The position numbers and the translations under genes are program-made. Below the pieces are notes generated by a model. That model was given only the letters and a program-made list of their open reading frames with translations. It was not told the DNA's origin and searched no databases. Shown here in pieces: positions 25,610 through 36,393 of a DNA stretch of 64,000 nt; within the stretch, counting starts at the first letter, position 1; the number at the start of each line of letters is the position of its first letter. Origin of the DNA: Chryseobacterium gotjawalense (GTDB lineage: Bacteria > Bacteroidota > Bacteroidia > Flavobacteriales > Weeksellaceae); assembly GCF_030012525.1 (NCBI RefSeq), contig NZ_CP124855.1:2108001-2172000 (forward strand), in the 5' to 3' direction.

Positions 25610-27584
25610 ATTTGAAAAAAAACGCTCAAACACATTGAGATGGGGCTACCTTTTTGCGGGGTTTGCCTTTATTTTGTTTGTGGTGTTTCTTGGGAGAATT
25701 CTGTTTTTACAAAACACTAATGTTCAGGAAATTAAAGATGATTACATCAATAAAAACTATCGTGAGGCCACTTTAAAAGCTGCCCGCGGAAATCTCTACG
25801 CTTCTGATGGTTCAATCCTCGCCACTACGGTTATGCGGTATGACGTTTATATTGATTTTAAAATAATTAAAGACACGGTTTATTCCAACAACATCGGAGC
25901 TCTAACCGATTCTTTATCTAAAATGTTCGGAAAGCCGAGAAGCTATTTCAGAGACCGCTTTGATCAGCAGAAAAAAACCAGAAATCAATATTATTCTTTG
26001 GTTAAAGGACTTGATTTTGATGATTATGACCGCATTCGCCAGTTTCCTATTTTCAAAAAAGGTAAAAACAGAGGTGGATTTATCGTTGACAGAAATTATA
26101 AACGGGAATTGGCAACCACACAAATTGGAGCAGGAACCATCGGCATGGATAATGCCATTTCCAAATCCGGGCTGGAAGGTGCTTTTTCTAAGTTTCTGAC
26201 CGGAACCGACGGAACACGACTCGAACAACGCGTTAATTCCAGCCAATGGAAACCTATTGATTATTGGAAAGTGAATGAACCCATCGATGGTCAGGACGTT
26301 TATACCACTATTGATATCCGGATTCAGGATATTGTTCATTCCGCTTTGGAAAAACAACTGGTGAAATTCGACGGGGAACACGGTACCGTTTTGGTCATGG
26401 AAGTCGCGACTGGAAAAATTAAAGCCATGGTAAATCTTCGCAGAACAGAACCGGGAATTTACGTTGACGCTTACAACTATGCAATAAAAGACAATATTGA
26501 ACCGGGATCTACCTTTAAAACAATTTCATTATTGGCGGCCATGGATGATGGATTCATTAATGAAAAAACAACCGTGGATGTTGGAAATGGCGTTTGGACT
26601 TATGCAAAACAAAGAATTTCTGATGGTCACGGTGGAGGAATTTATGAGATTTCAGATGTTTTGGCCAAATCGAGCAACGTAGGAACCGCAAAGTTGATCA
26701 CCCAATATTATGCAGATAAACCTCAGGTTTTCTTAGATCACCTGCGCCGCTGGAAACTCTTTGATAAAATGGATATTGAACTTCCGGGAATTACAAAACC
26801 AAGAATTTTAACACCGAAAAGCACCACCTGGAATGCTGCGACACTGGCGTCGATTTCTTACGGGTACGCAACCAATATTAACCTTTTGCAGTTAACTACT
26901 TTTTACAATGGTATTGCTAATAAAGGTAAAATGCTCGAACCTCTTTTTATTGAAAAAATAGCGAAAGACGGCAGAATACTTTATGAAGCGAAACCCAAAG
27001 TAATGGTCAATAAAATGGCTTCTGAAAATGCAATCAGGATGATGACAGGCGCTTTAACGCAAGCGGTGGAGAAAGGAACGGCAAAAAGTATTTTTACACC
27101 GAACTTAAAAATGGCCGGAAAAACCGGAACCGCACGATTTGAATACTGGAAACCAGGTCCGATGAAATACAAAGCTTCATTTGCAGGATTCTATCCGGCA
27201 GACAATCCGAAATACACTTGTTATGTGATGATTAGTGAGCCCGACAATTCAAAAAGCTTTTATGGTTCAACAGTTGCAGCACCTGTATTTAAAGAAATTG
27301 CCGGAAAAACATTCCTGAAAACACCTCAAAACATTGAGAAAGAAATGTTGGTCGATAAAAAAGTGGATCTCAGCAAAATGACTGAACCCAATGTGAAAGT
27401 GGCGGTAAAAGACAGAAAAATGCCCAACGTTACCGGTTTAATCGGAAAGAATATTATTCCTCAGTTAGAAAACCAAGGCTACCGGGTGGATTATAAAGGA
27501 GTCGGAAAAATAAAAGAACAGTTCCCTCTGGAAGGAACTGTCATTAACAAAAACCAAAGAATTTACCTGCAGTTGCAGAATTAA
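25593..27584 (+). CDS. ftsI: Septal peptidoglycan transpeptidase FtsI (PBP3) with PASTA domain
   Basis: 663 residues. A membrane helix at ~17-39, a dimerisation domain with the class B motif ARGNLYASDG, then the transpeptidase: the active-site SxxK in EPGSTFKTISLL, SxN in AKSSNVGTAKL and KTG in AGKTGTARFEYW. A C-terminal PASTA domain covers about the last 55 residues (MPNVTGLIGKNI to IYLQLQN), common in Bacteroidota division PBPs. It cross-links peptidoglycan at the septum together with FtsW. Overlaps the end of the ftsL-like gene in another frame, implying coupled translation. Confidence 0.96.
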   Translation: MAVQNEFEKKRSNTLRWGYLFAGFAFILFVVFLGRILFLQNTNVQEIKDDYINKNYREATLKAARGNLYASDGSILATTVMRYDVYIDFKIIKDTVYSNNIGALTDSLSKMFGKPRSYFRDRFDQQKKTRNQYYSLVKGLDFDDYDRIRQFPIFKKGKNRGGFIVDRNYKRELATTQIGAGTIGMDNAISKSGLEGAFSKFLTGTDGTRLEQRVNSSQWKPIDYWKVNEPIDGQDVYTTIDIRIQDIVHSALEKQLVKFDGEHGTVLVMEVATGKIKAMVNLRRTEPGIYVDAYNYAIKDNIEPGSTFKTISLLAAMDDGFINEKTTVDVGNGVWTYAKQRISDGHGGGIYEISDVLAKSSNVGTAKLITQYYADKPQVFLDHLRRWKLFDKMDIELPGITKPRILTPKSTTWNAATLASISYGYATNINLLQLTTFYNGIANKGKMLEPLFIEKIAKDGRILYEAKPKVMVNKMASENAIRMMTGALTQAVEKGTAKSIFTPNLKMAGKTGTARFEYWKPGPMKYKASFAGFYPADNPKYTCYVMISEPDNSKSFYGSTVAAPVFKEIAGKTFLKTPQNIEKEMLVDKKVDLSKMTEPNVKVAVKDRKMPNVTGLIGKNIIPQLENQGYRVDYKGVGKIKEQFPLEGTVINKNQRIYLQLQN

Positions 27585-27651
27585 AATAACACCAGTTCTG
27601 AAAGGGACAATTAACAGAGGATAGGAAAAATTTCTATCATATATAAATAAA

Positions 27652-29112
27652 ATGAAATTAGAAGAAATCTTAAGCAGAATCCCGGTTCTGGAAATCATCG
27701 GAAATCAAGACCGTGAAATTTCAGCAATAATTTTCGACAGCCGAAAAGCAGTTGAGGATTCCCTTTATGTGGCAGTCAAAGGAACGGAATCTGACGGCCA
27801 TGATTTCATCAGTTCTTCTGTTGAAAAAGGAGCGACTGTAATTGTCTGCGAAAATATTCCAAATGAAATCAAAGCAGAAATTACCTATATAAAAGTAAAA
27901 GATGCCGCAAGAACCTTGGGTCACCTTGCTTCTAATTTTTACGGAAATCCTTCTTCGAAACTAAACCTCATCGGGATTACAGGAACCAACGGAAAAACTT
28001 CTACCACTACCCTTTTATTTGATATTTTTAAAATATTAGGTTTTAAATCGGCGTTGATTTCTACTGTGGAATATCGAATCGCTGACGAAATTATTCCTTC
28101 TACGCACACAACTCCTGACGTGGTCCGTTTGAACCAAATTCTGGCAAAAGCGGTTGAAGAAGGTTGTGAGTATGCTTTCATGGAAGTTTCTTCGCACGGA
28201 ATCCATCAGCACAGAACCGAAGGTTTACATTTTAAAATCGCAGGATTTACCAATATAACGCATGATCATCTTGATTACCACAAAACGTTTGAAGAATATC
28301 TAAAAACGAAAAAAAGATTTTTTGATGAGTTGAGTTCAGATACAATTGCCATTACGAACGTTGATGACAAAAACGGAAACGTAATGTTGCAAAACACCAA
28401 AGCGAAAAAGAAAACTTACGCTTTGAAAACAATGGCAGATTTCCATGGTAAAATCACAGAAATTGATTTTAATGGAATGCTTCTCAACTTTAATGGAAAA
28501 GAATTCTGGACCACTTTGACCGGAAAATTCAACGCTTACAACTTGCTTCTTGCGTATGCAGTTGCAATTGAATGCGGTTTTCATGAAGATGATATTTTAC
28601 CGGCGATTTCACAATTAAAAAGAGTGAACGGCAGGTTTGAAACTTTAAAATCTGACGGCGGAATTTTCTTCGTTGTCGATTATGCACATACTCCCGATGC
28701 TTTAGAAAATGTATTGGATTCCATCAACGATATCCGAACCAAAAACGAAAGACTGATCACCGTATTTGGTTGCGGCGGAGACAGGGATCATGCGAAGCGT
28801 CCTGAAATGGGAAAAATCGCAACGAGAAAATCTACGCTGGCCATCATCACTTCCGATAATCCAAGAACAGAAGATCCTGCAGAAATCATTAAACAAATTG
28901 AAGCAGGCGTAGAACCACAAAACTTCAGCAAATACACTTCAATTCCTGACCGGAGAGAAGCGATTAAAATGGCAATTAAATTTGCAGAACCGAAAGATAT
29001 TGTCGTAGTAGCCGGCAAAGGACACGAAACTTATCAGGAAATCAATGGCGTAAAAAACCACTTTGATGATAAGGAAACCATTATTGAGTTAGCAAGACTC
29101 ATGTCTAAATAA
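27652..29112 (+). CDS. murE: UDP-N-acetylmuramoyl-L-alanyl-D-glutamate ligase
   Basis: 486 residues. ATP-dependent ligase that adds the third residue of the stem peptide. Visible: DSRKAVEDSLYVAVKG (UDP-MurNAc domain), GITGTNGKTSTTTL (P-loop), VSSHGIHQHRTEG and the C-terminal motif TSDNPRTEDP. DNPR is the hallmark of enzymes adding meso-diaminopimelate, as in other Gram-negative bacteria. It stands 67 bases after ftsI, with no terminator between. Confidence 0.97.
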   Translation: MKLEEILSRIPVLEIIGNQDREISAIIFDSRKAVEDSLYVAVKGTESDGHDFISSSVEKGATVIVCENIPNEIKAEITYIKVKDAARTLGHLASNFYGNPSSKLNLIGITGTNGKTSTTTLLFDIFKILGFKSALISTVEYRIADEIIPSTHTTPDVVRLNQILAKAVEEGCEYAFMEVSSHGIHQHRTEGLHFKIAGFTNITHDHLDYHKTFEEYLKTKKRFFDELSSDTIAITNVDDKNGNVMLQNTKAKKKTYALKTMADFHGKITEIDFNGMLLNFNGKEFWTTLTGKFNAYNLLLAYAVAIECGFHEDDILPAISQLKRVNGRFETLKSDGGIFFVVDYAHTPDALENVLDSINDIRTKNERLITVFGCGGDRDHAKRPEMGKIATRKSTLAIITSDNPRTEDPAEIIKQIEAGVEPQNFSKYTSIPDRREAIKMAIKFAEPKDIVVVAGKGHETYQEINGVKNHFDDKETIIELARLMSK

Positions 29113-29140
29113 TTAAAACTGAAAGATTAAATAAAACGTT

Positions 29141-30382
29141 ATGTTATATTACCTCTTCGAATATCTAAGCAGCCACGGAATTCACGTTCCTGGAATGGGA
29201 ATGTTTAAATTCATCTCTTTCCGTGCAGGAATGGCTGTTTTGTTTTCCCTGCTTATTGCATTGGTTTTCGGTAAAAAAATCATCAACTATCTGCGAAATA
29301 AACAGATGGGTGAATTGGTACGCGATTTAGGTTTAGAAGGTCAAAAGCAAAAGGAAGGCACGCCAACGATGGGTGGTTTAATTATCATTTTGGCAACTTT
29401 AATTCCGGTCTTACTTTTCACCAGAATTATGAATGTTTATATTGTTTTACTTATCGTATCTGTGGTTTGGATGGGTGTGATCGGGTTTATCGACGACTAT
29501 TTAAAGAAAATCAAGAAAAATAAGGACGGGCTCAGCGGTAAATTCAAAGTGATCGGTCAGGTTGGTCTCGGTTTAATTGTAGGAGTCACCATGTATTTCC
29601 ATCCCGATATTACTGTGAAAAGAAAATATGCAGATGCCAAAGAAGTCAACCGAAATAACGTAGAAGCCAATTTTATGAAGACGGAAAAATCTACCGTTTC
29701 TACGGTCCCGTTTGTAAAAAATAATGAGTTCGACTACAGCGGTCTTTTATTTTGGATGAGCCCTGAAGATGCTCATGAATGGGCTTGGATTGTTTTCATC
29801 CCAATAGTAATTTTCATCGTCACTGCCGTTTCCAATGGTGCCAATATTGCCGACGGAATTGACGGACTGGCCGCAGGCACGAGTGTCGTTATTTTGCTTA
29901 CACTTTCACTTTTTGCCTACCTCTCCGGGAATATTATTTTTGCGGATTATCTCAATATTATGTTCCTGCCGAATATGGGTGAAACCACCATTTTTGCGCT
30001 CGCTCTGGTGGGTGCTGTTATCGGTTTTTTCTGGTACAATACTTATCCCGCTCAAGTATTCATGGGTGATACCGGAAGTTTAATGTTAGGAGGTGTTATC
30101 GCAGTTTTAGCAATTATCCTCAGAAAAGAATTACTGATTCCTGTTTTATGTGGAATTTTCTTAATTGAAAATCTTTCAGTCGTACTGCAGGTAGGAGTCT
30201 TTAAATACAGAAAAAGAAAATACGGATTGGAGTACGCGCAAAACAACAGACTGTTCAAAATGTCTCCTCTTCATCATCATTATCAAAAAGAAGGATATCA
30301 CGAAAGCAAAATCGTCAACCGAATGATCATCATCGGGGTTTTGTTTGCCATTATTTGTTTAATCACTTTAAAAGTCAGATAA
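29141..30382 (+). CDS. mraY: Phospho-N-acetylmuramoyl-pentapeptide transferase
   Basis: 413 residues, about ten membrane helices. It links UDP-MurNAc-pentapeptide to undecaprenyl phosphate to make lipid I. Motifs: [33 protein letters not shown] (catalytic DD), [12 protein letters not shown], and [12 protein letters not shown]. It is longer than the E. coli enzyme because of an insertion of about 50-60 residues around 155-215 (from [18 protein letters not shown]), a Bacteroidota feature from memory. Confidence 0.97.
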   Translation: MLYYLFEYLSSHGIHVPGMGMFKFISFRAGMAVLFSLLIALVFGKKIINYLRNKQMGELVRDLGLEGQKQKEGTPTMGGLIIILATLIPVLLFTRIMNVYIVLLIVSVVWMGVIGFIDDYLKKIKKNKDGLSGKFKVIGQVGLGLIVGVTMYFHPDITVKRKYADAKEVNRNNVEANFMKTEKSTVSTVPFVKNNEFDYSGLLFWMSPEDAHEWAWIVFIPIVIFIVTAVSNGANIADGIDGLAAGTSVVILLTLSLFAYLSGNIIFADYLNIMFLPNMGETTIFALALVGAVIGFFWYNTYPAQVFMGDTGSLMLGGVIAVLAIILRKELLIPVLCGIFLIENLSVVLQVGVFKYRKRKYGLEYAQNNRLFKMSPLHHHYQKEGYHESKIVNRMIIIGVLFAIICLITLKVR

Positions 30383-30453
30383 CCAGACCGTTCAGTAGGA
30401 ACGACCGATATTTTTAGACAGGAAATTGTTCCTGTTAAATTAAAAAACAGAAT

Positions 30454-31791
30454 ATGAAAATAGTTGTTTTAGGTGGCGGAGAAAGCGGCGTAGGTGCAGC
30501 TTATTTAGCAAAGAAGAAAGGCTTGAATGTTTTTCTTTCGGATAAAGGTGCGATAAAAGACGATTATAAAAAACAGCTGATTGAAGCCGGAATCGAGTTT
30601 GAAGAAGGACAGCATGACGAAGCCCGAATTCTTGAAGCAGACTGGGTGATCAAATCTCCCGGAATCCCGAAGAAAGCTGATATTATCTTTAAAATCAACC
30701 AAAAGGGAATTCGCCTCTCTTCAGAAATTGAATTTGCCGCTGAATTTACCCAGGCCAAAATTATAGCCATTACCGGAAGTAACGGAAAAACAACAACGAC
30801 CTCATTAATCTATCATATTTTAAAGAATGATCATCTGAAAGTGGGTTTAGCCGGAAATATCGGAAAAAGCTTCGCAAGACAGGTGGCAGACGAAAATTTC
30901 GACTACTATGTCTTAGAAGTGAGCTCTTTCCAGCTGGATGATATTCAAAGTTTCCGGCCTTATATTTCTTTGTTATTGAATTTAAGTCAGGATCATCTTG
31001 ACCAGTACAATTACAATTATGAAGATTATGCGCTGGCAAAATTCAGGATTGCAGAAAATCAGGAGAACGATAATTTCTTTATCTATAACAAAGATGATGA
31101 AATGAGCATGAACCTTCTGGAACAGCTTGCCATCAGAGCGAAGAAGATTCCGTTTTCCACAAAAGACAATTTAAATGAGGGCGGTTTTATCAATAATGAT
31201 AAAATAGTGGTGAAGATCGAAGATGAGTTTTCAATGAAAATTGCAGAACTTTCTTTAGTTGGAAATCATAATATTGCCAACAGTCTGGCCGCTTCCATCG
31301 CCAGTAAAATATTAAAAATAAGCAATGAAAGCATTCGAAATTCATTGATGACCTTTCAGGCAGTTGAGCACCGCTTGGAACAGGTTGCCCAAATTAATGG
31401 AGTTACTTTTATTAATGACAGCAAAGCCACGAACGTGAATGCAACATATTTCGCTTTGGAAAGCATGAACCAGCCAACCATCTGGATCGTAGGCGGCGTT
31501 GACAAAGGGAATGATTATACCGAAATAGAAAATTTGGTTAAAAGAAAAGTAAAGGCAATTGTCTGCTTAGGAATTGACAATCAGAAAATCATCGACTTCT
31601 TTAAAGATAAAAAAGATGCTATTTACAGCACTTCAAGTATGGAAGAAGCGGTAAGAGTCTCCAAATCACTGGCAGAAAAAGGTGATACCGTTTTGCTTTC
31701 GCCATGTTGTGCAAGTTTCGATTTATTCGACAATTATGAAGACCGCGGACACCAGTTTAAAAATCAGGTTTTAAAAAAAGCCATCGACTAA
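30454..31791 (+). CDS. murD: UDP-N-acetylmuramoylalanine--D-glutamate ligase
   Basis: 445 residues. It adds D-Glu to UDP-MurNAc-L-Ala using ATP. GGGESGVGAAYLAKKKG (UDP-binding), ITGSNGKTTTTSLIYH (P-loop), LEVSSFQLDDI, NLSQDHLDQY, and VEHRLEQVAQINGVTFINDS followed by ATNVNAT are characteristic. Follows mraY by 71 bases and precedes ftsW by 12. Confidence 0.97.
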   Translation: MKIVVLGGGESGVGAAYLAKKKGLNVFLSDKGAIKDDYKKQLIEAGIEFEEGQHDEARILEADWVIKSPGIPKKADIIFKINQKGIRLSSEIEFAAEFTQAKIIAITGSNGKTTTTSLIYHILKNDHLKVGLAGNIGKSFARQVADENFDYYVLEVSSFQLDDIQSFRPYISLLLNLSQDHLDQYNYNYEDYALAKFRIAENQENDNFFIYNKDDEMSMNLLEQLAIRAKKIPFSTKDNLNEGGFINNDKIVVKIEDEFSMKIAELSLVGNHNIANSLAASIASKILKISNESIRNSLMTFQAVEHRLEQVAQINGVTFINDSKATNVNATYFALESMNQPTIWIVGGVDKGNDYTEIENLVKRKVKAIVCLGIDNQKIIDFFKDKKDAIYSTSSMEEAVRVSKSLAEKGDTVLLSPCCASFDLFDNYEDRGHQFKNQVLKKAID

Positions 31792-31803
31792 CCGTAGATT
31801 AAA

Positions 31804-33027
31804 ATGCAGGAAAGAGAAAACAAATTCGAGCTGTTAAAAGGCGACAAAGTGCTGTGGAGCGTAATCTTACTGATTTCGTTCTTCTCGGTATTCCCCGTTT
31901 ATTCTGCAAGTTCTAATTTGGAATATATCGTCAACAGCGGAACCACCACTTCGCACCTCATCAAGCATTCTTTTTTCGTAGTGCTTGGTCTGGCAATCAT
32001 GCGCGGTGTCGGTTATTTTAAATATGAACATATCGGCAAACTGAGCAGCTACCTTTTGGTATTTACCATTGCGCTCTTAGGTTTAACCATGTTTTCCGGA
32101 CAAACCATCGATGGTGCTTCGGCCTCTCGTTGGTTAAAAATACCGGGAACACCCATTTCCTTCCAGCCTTCTTCTTTTGCTTATTTAATGTTGATTATTT
32201 ATCTCTGCAGGTATTTAACAAAGAAAATCAAAAGAGAACGTCTTCCGATTGAAAACATATTTTACATCTTTGGCCCGGTTTTACTGGTCTTTGGTTTGGT
32301 CGCAAAAGATAATGGGTCGACGGCTTTAATGATATTAATGGTTTCATTAATTGTAATGCTCATCGGTCAGTTAGATAAAAAATACATCTTTGGGTTTGTA
32401 GGTCTTTCATCAGTAATGATCGGGATTTTCATGTTTCTCGCCTTAAAGACCGACCTCATCGGAAGCAACCGGGTTCATACCTGGATGAGCCGTGTAGAAA
32501 CTTTTACCAAAAAAGAAAATCAAATTGAAGACGAAGCAGATAAAGCAAAAAATTATCAGGTCATGCAGGCAAAAGCCGCAATCGTTCATGGTGGAATCAC
32601 CGGAATGGGTCCTGGTAAAAGCGCCTTGAAACAAATGCTTCCTCAGTCTGCCTCGGATTTTATTTTCGCCATTATTGTTGAAGAATACGGTTTTATTGGA
32701 GCTACGGTTTTGATAGCACTTTACCTCATCATGATTATCCGGATCGTAATGATTGCCAGTAAAATGCCTGCCTTCTTTGGGAGTTTACTGGTCTTAAGTC
32801 TCGGGACCATGATTTTTATGCAACTCACCGTGAACATTGCGGTCGCCATAAATCTCATTCCTGTGACGGGACAGCCGTTACCGCTTATCAGTTACGGTGG
32901 AACTTCGATGCTGGTAACCTATATTCAATTAGGAATTATCTTAAATGTAAGTTCGAGAATTCAGGTTTATGATGAAGAAGGAATGGGCAAAAAACAAAGT
33001 ATCGAAGAAATAAATGACATTGCATAA
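31804..33027 (+). CDS. ftsW: Septal peptidoglycan glycosyltransferase FtsW
   Basis: 407 residues, SEDS family with about ten membrane helices. It polymerises lipid II at the septum together with FtsI. Typical segments: ASRWLKIPGTPISFQPSSFA (with the conserved Glu replaced by Ser in this phrase), ITGMGPGKSALKQMLPQSASDFIF in pieces, the EEYGFIGA loop with catalytic-site Glu, and PVTGQPLPLISYGGTSML. Also a charged cytoplasmic insert near residues 230-255 (TKKENQIEDEADKAKNYQ). Confidence 0.95.
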   Translation: MQERENKFELLKGDKVLWSVILLISFFSVFPVYSASSNLEYIVNSGTTTSHLIKHSFFVVLGLAIMRGVGYFKYEHIGKLSSYLLVFTIALLGLTMFSGQTIDGASASRWLKIPGTPISFQPSSFAYLMLIIYLCRYLTKKIKRERLPIENIFYIFGPVLLVFGLVAKDNGSTALMILMVSLIVMLIGQLDKKYIFGFVGLSSVMIGIFMFLALKTDLIGSNRVHTWMSRVETFTKKENQIEDEADKAKNYQVMQAKAAIVHGGITGMGPGKSALKQMLPQSASDFIFAIIVEEYGFIGATVLIALYLIMIIRIVMIASKMPAFFGSLLVLSLGTMIFMQLTVNIAVAINLIPVTGQPLPLISYGGTSMLVTYIQLGIILNVSSRIQVYDEEGMGKKQSIEEINDIA

Positions 33028-33084
33028 AATCCCGGTGAAACGGTTTAATCAAGCATAGGTGAAAACCTATTAAAATCAAAAAAA

Positions 33085-34197
33085 GTGAACAATAAAATAA
33101 AAATTCTAATGAGCGGCGGCGGAACCGGAGGACATATCTTCCCGGCGATTGCGATTGCGCAGGAAATCCAAAAGAGATTTCCGCAGGCAGAATTTTTGTT
33201 CATCGGAGCCAACGGTAAAATGGAAATGGAAAAAGTTCCACAAGCCGGATTCAAAATTATCGGTTTAAATATCGCAGGATTCGACCGTGGTAACGTATTG
33301 AAAAATTTAAGATTACCATTTAAATTACTTTCGAGTATTACAACAGCCAGAAAAGCAATTAAAGAATTCCAACCGGATTTCGCCATCGGAACCGGAGGTT
33401 TCGCAAGTGGACCTGCGCTTTTTATGGCGGCCAATTTAGGCGTTCCAATTTTTGTTCAGGAGCAAAATTCATTGCCCGGAAAAACCAATACGTTTCTGGC
33501 GAAAAAAGCAAAAGCAGTTTTCACCGCTTACCCGAATATGGATCATTTCTTCCCGAAAACAAAAACCCTGTTTTTAGGAAATCCTGTCCGCAAAAATATT
33601 ATTACAGATTTAATCGAAAAGGATTTAGCGAAGGAGAAATTAGGATTAGACAACAATAAATTAACAATACTTTCTGTCGGTGGATCTTTAGGATCAAGAA
33701 CATTGAACAACGGCTGGAAAGAAAATATAGAAAAATTAATAGAAAAAGATTTCCAACTGATCTGGCAGACCGGAAAACTGGATTATAAAAGTTTGAATGA
33801 AGATTCGAAAATTTCAGATCAATCTCAAATTCAGTTAAAAGAATTTATTGCCGATATGGCTTTAGCCTATTCCGCAGCCGATGTTATTGTTTCGCGCGCC
33901 GGAGCAATCGCAATTTCGGAATTGGCGATGGCACAGAAACCGGTGCTTTTGGTTCCGTTTCCGTTCGCAGCAGAAGATCATCAAACCAAAAATGCGATGA
34001 CCTTAGTTGAAAAAAATGCAGCAAGAATGGTGAAAGACACCGAAATGAAAGAAAAATTCTGGACGACTTTAATGGAAATCTGTGAAAACGAAAATCTAAG
34101 AAAAGAGATGAGCGAAAATTTAAAATTCTTCGCAAAACCTCTGGCCACAGAACAAATTGTAGATGAAATTTTATTATCATTAAATATCAAAGCATAA
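33085..34197 (+). CDS. murG: UDP-N-acetylglucosamine transferase MurG
   Basis: 370 residues. It adds GlcNAc to lipid I to form lipid II at the inner face of the membrane. I chose the GTG start at 33085: the first strand NKIKILMSGGGTGGHIFPA is needed for the fold and an ATG at 33109 would remove it. Motifs: GGGTGGHIFPAIAIA, GTGGFASGPAL, VQEQNSLPGKTN, LSVGGSLGSRTLN, VSRAGAIAISELAMAQKP. One base separates it from murC. Confidence 0.96.
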   Translation: MNNKIKILMSGGGTGGHIFPAIAIAQEIQKRFPQAEFLFIGANGKMEMEKVPQAGFKIIGLNIAGFDRGNVLKNLRLPFKLLSSITTARKAIKEFQPDFAIGTGGFASGPALFMAANLGVPIFVQEQNSLPGKTNTFLAKKAKAVFTAYPNMDHFFPKTKTLFLGNPVRKNIITDLIEKDLAKEKLGLDNNKLTILSVGGSLGSRTLNNGWKENIEKLIEKDFQLIWQTGKLDYKSLNEDSKISDQSQIQLKEFIADMALAYSAADVIVSRAGAIAISELAMAQKPVLLVPFPFAAEDHQTKNAMTLVEKNAARMVKDTEMKEKFWTTLMEICENENLRKEMSENLKFFAKPLATEQIVDEILLSLNIKA

Positions 34198-34198
34198 G

Positions 34199-35557
34199 AT
34201 GAAAGCTTTAACAACATATCAGAACTTCTACTTCGTAGGAATCGGCGGCATCGGAATGAGTGGTTTGGCGCGTTATTTCAATGCGTCGGGAAAAACCGTT
34301 CTGGGTTATGATAAAATGCACACCAAGCTGACAAAAGCTTTGGTGGAAGAAGGAATTGATATTCAGTTCGAAGATCTTGTTAATGATAAAATCAAGAATT
34401 TAACACCGGAAAACACTTTGGTGATTTTTACACCGGCAATTAAAAAACTGGATATTCTCACTTATTTTAATGATCAAAAATTCGATGTTTTAAAAAGAGC
34501 AAAAGTGCTCGGAATGATTACCGAAAACACCGATTGTATCGCGATTGCAGGAACGCATGGAAAAACCACAACCTCTTCTTTGGTCGCTCATTTGTGCGAA
34601 GAAGCAAACCTTCCTTTCTCGTGCTTTTTAGGCGGAATAGCCGAAAACTTTAAATCTAATTTTCATTTTAATGGAAAAGACATATCCGTTGTTGAAGCTG
34701 ATGAATACGACAGAAGTTTCCTAACGCTCTCTCCGGATTGGGCCGTGATTACGTCCACAGATGCCGATCATTTGGATATTTACGGTGACAATGCCACCAT
34801 TCAAAAAGGATTTCAGGATTTTGCAGATTTGATTCCGGAAAGTCAGCAACTTTTTGTCCGAAAAGGAATTCAGATTGGGCGCGACGCAAAAACGTATGCG
34901 GTGAATGAAGAGGCTGATTATTACTCCGATAACATCAGAGAAATCGGCGATAAAATACATTTTGATTTCCACACTCCGACTGAGGAGTTTGATGATTTTG
35001 TATGGGAAATTCCGGGAATTCACAATGTTGAAAATGCTACGGCTGCGATTGCTTTGTTAAATAATTTCGGCGTCGATTTCGAAACTTTAAAAAAAGGAAT
35101 TGCAAGTTTTAAAGGAATTAAAAGACGTTACACCAAACATAATTTCGAAAGCGGAAAGATTTATATTGACGATTATGCCCATCATCCAACGGAATTGAAT
35201 GCCGTAATCGGTTCCATTAAAACTTTTTATCCGAAGAAGAAATTATTGGTGGTTTTTCAGCCGCATCTCTTCAGCAGAACAAAAGATTTCGCTGACGGAT
35301 TCGCAGAAAGTTTAGATAAAGCTGACGAATTAATCCTTCTCGATATCTATCCGGCAAGAGAATTACAGGAAAACTTTGAAGGCATCACTTCAAAATGGTT
35401 ATTAGAAAAAGTAAAATCAGAAAAAAAGGAAGTTTCCACTTTGGACGACGCCTTTGCTAAAATAAAAGAAAAAGACTTCGATGTATTGTTAACCGTAGGT
35501 GCCGGAAGTATCGACACTTTGTATGACGGAATTGTAGAATGGCTCTCCGATAAATAA
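34199..35557 (+). CDS. murC: UDP-N-acetylmuramate--L-alanine ligase
   Basis: 452 residues. First stem-peptide ligase. FVGIGGIGMSGLARYFNASG (UDP-MurNAc), AGTHGKTTTSSLVAHL (P-loop with the GTHGKTTT form specific to MurC), VEADEYDRSFL, IDDYAHHPTELNAVIGSIK and QPHLFSRTKDF are all present. Tight spacing: 1 base after murG, and the stop overlaps the ATG of ftsQ by one base (TAATG). Confidence 0.97.
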   Translation: MKALTTYQNFYFVGIGGIGMSGLARYFNASGKTVLGYDKMHTKLTKALVEEGIDIQFEDLVNDKIKNLTPENTLVIFTPAIKKLDILTYFNDQKFDVLKRAKVLGMITENTDCIAIAGTHGKTTTSSLVAHLCEEANLPFSCFLGGIAENFKSNFHFNGKDISVVEADEYDRSFLTLSPDWAVITSTDADHLDIYGDNATIQKGFQDFADLIPESQQLFVRKGIQIGRDAKTYAVNEEADYYSDNIREIGDKIHFDFHTPTEEFDDFVWEIPGIHNVENATAAIALLNNFGVDFETLKKGIASFKGIKRRYTKHNFESGKIYIDDYAHHPTELNAVIGSIKTFYPKKKLLVVFQPHLFSRTKDFADGFAESLDKADELILLDIYPARELQENFEGITSKWLLEKVKSEKKEVSTLDDAFAKIKEKDFDVLLTVGAGSIDTLYDGIVEWLSDK

Positions 35558-36393
35558 TGAAAAACAAATTCAGAATATTAAAAATTTTTGTTACCGTAAT
35601 CCTGTTTGGGTTTCTGCTGAGTTTCTCGCTGAAAAGATTCAACGAAAAACCGATGGAAAAAGTCACCGTAAAATTGACGACAACCAAAGATCCGGTTTAT
35701 TTCATCGATGAAAAAGACATCAAGGAATTGGTGAAAAAATCTAATCCTACAAAAAAAATCGGCGACATTAATATTCCTGATTTAGAAAAAAAATTAAACC
35801 AACTCCCGGAGGTTGACAGCGCAAATGTTTATCTGAACCTGAATGGAAACTTAAACCTGGATATCAAGCAACGGGTGCCGGCTTTCCGGCTGAAGAAAGA
35901 TGACCGCGATTTTTATGTCGATGAAAAAGGGGTCGAATTCCCGATTTCAAAAAATTATTCGTTCCCATGTATGTTGGTTACAGGAAATGTAAAACAGTCG
36001 GAATATGTAAAGCTGGCCGAACTCATCGCAAAAATTAACCGTGATGATTTCAGCAGAAACTATTTCATCGGTATTTCTAAAAAGAAAGAAAATTATGAAT
36101 TATTGACCAGCGAAGGAAATTTCAAAGTTGAAATTGGTGACTTAGAAAAGATAGACCTGAAGGTAAAAGGATTTAAAGCTTTTGTAGAAAAATATCTGAT
36201 TCATCAGCAGCCAGAAAAATATACGAAAGTTTCTTTGAAATACGATAACCAGATTGTAACAACGCTGAATCCCAATTTTCAAGAAAATGACAGCATAATT
36301 GCAGTTGGCAAAAAGGAACTGGCAAAGTTGCCGGTTATTAATCAGAAAAAAATAGATGCTCAAAAAACAGCAGCTAAAACAAATTCTAATTAA
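35557..36393 (+). CDS. ftsQ: Divisome protein FtsQ
   Basis: 278 residues. A basic cytoplasmic tail, one membrane helix (ILKIFVTVILFGFLLSF, residues ~6-22), then a periplasmic POTRA-like part (VYFIDEKDIKELVKKSNPTK; LNQLPEVDSANVYLNLNGNL; LDIKQRVPAFRLKKDDRDFY) and a beta domain. This fits FtsQ/DivIB, which recruits FtsL and FtsB and regulates septal synthesis. Recognised by position and topology as much as sequence. Confidence 0.9.
   Translation: MKNKFRILKIFVTVILFGFLLSFSLKRFNEKPMEKVTVKLTTTKDPVYFIDEKDIKELVKKSNPTKKIGDINIPDLEKKLNQLPEVDSANVYLNLNGNLNLDIKQRVPAFRLKKDDRDFYVDEKGVEFPISKNYSFPCMLVTGNVKQSEYVKLAELIAKINRDDFSRNYFIGISKKKENYELLTSEGNFKVEIGDLEKIDLKVKGFKAFVEKYLIHQQPEKYTKVSLKYDNQIVTTLNPNFQENDSIIAVGKKELAKLPVINQKKIDAQKTAAKTNSN

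Noticed and set aside
25914..26381. Minus-strand open frame of 155 codons inside ftsI
   Set aside because: It is a shadow of the ftsI coding sequence; no domain or start signal.
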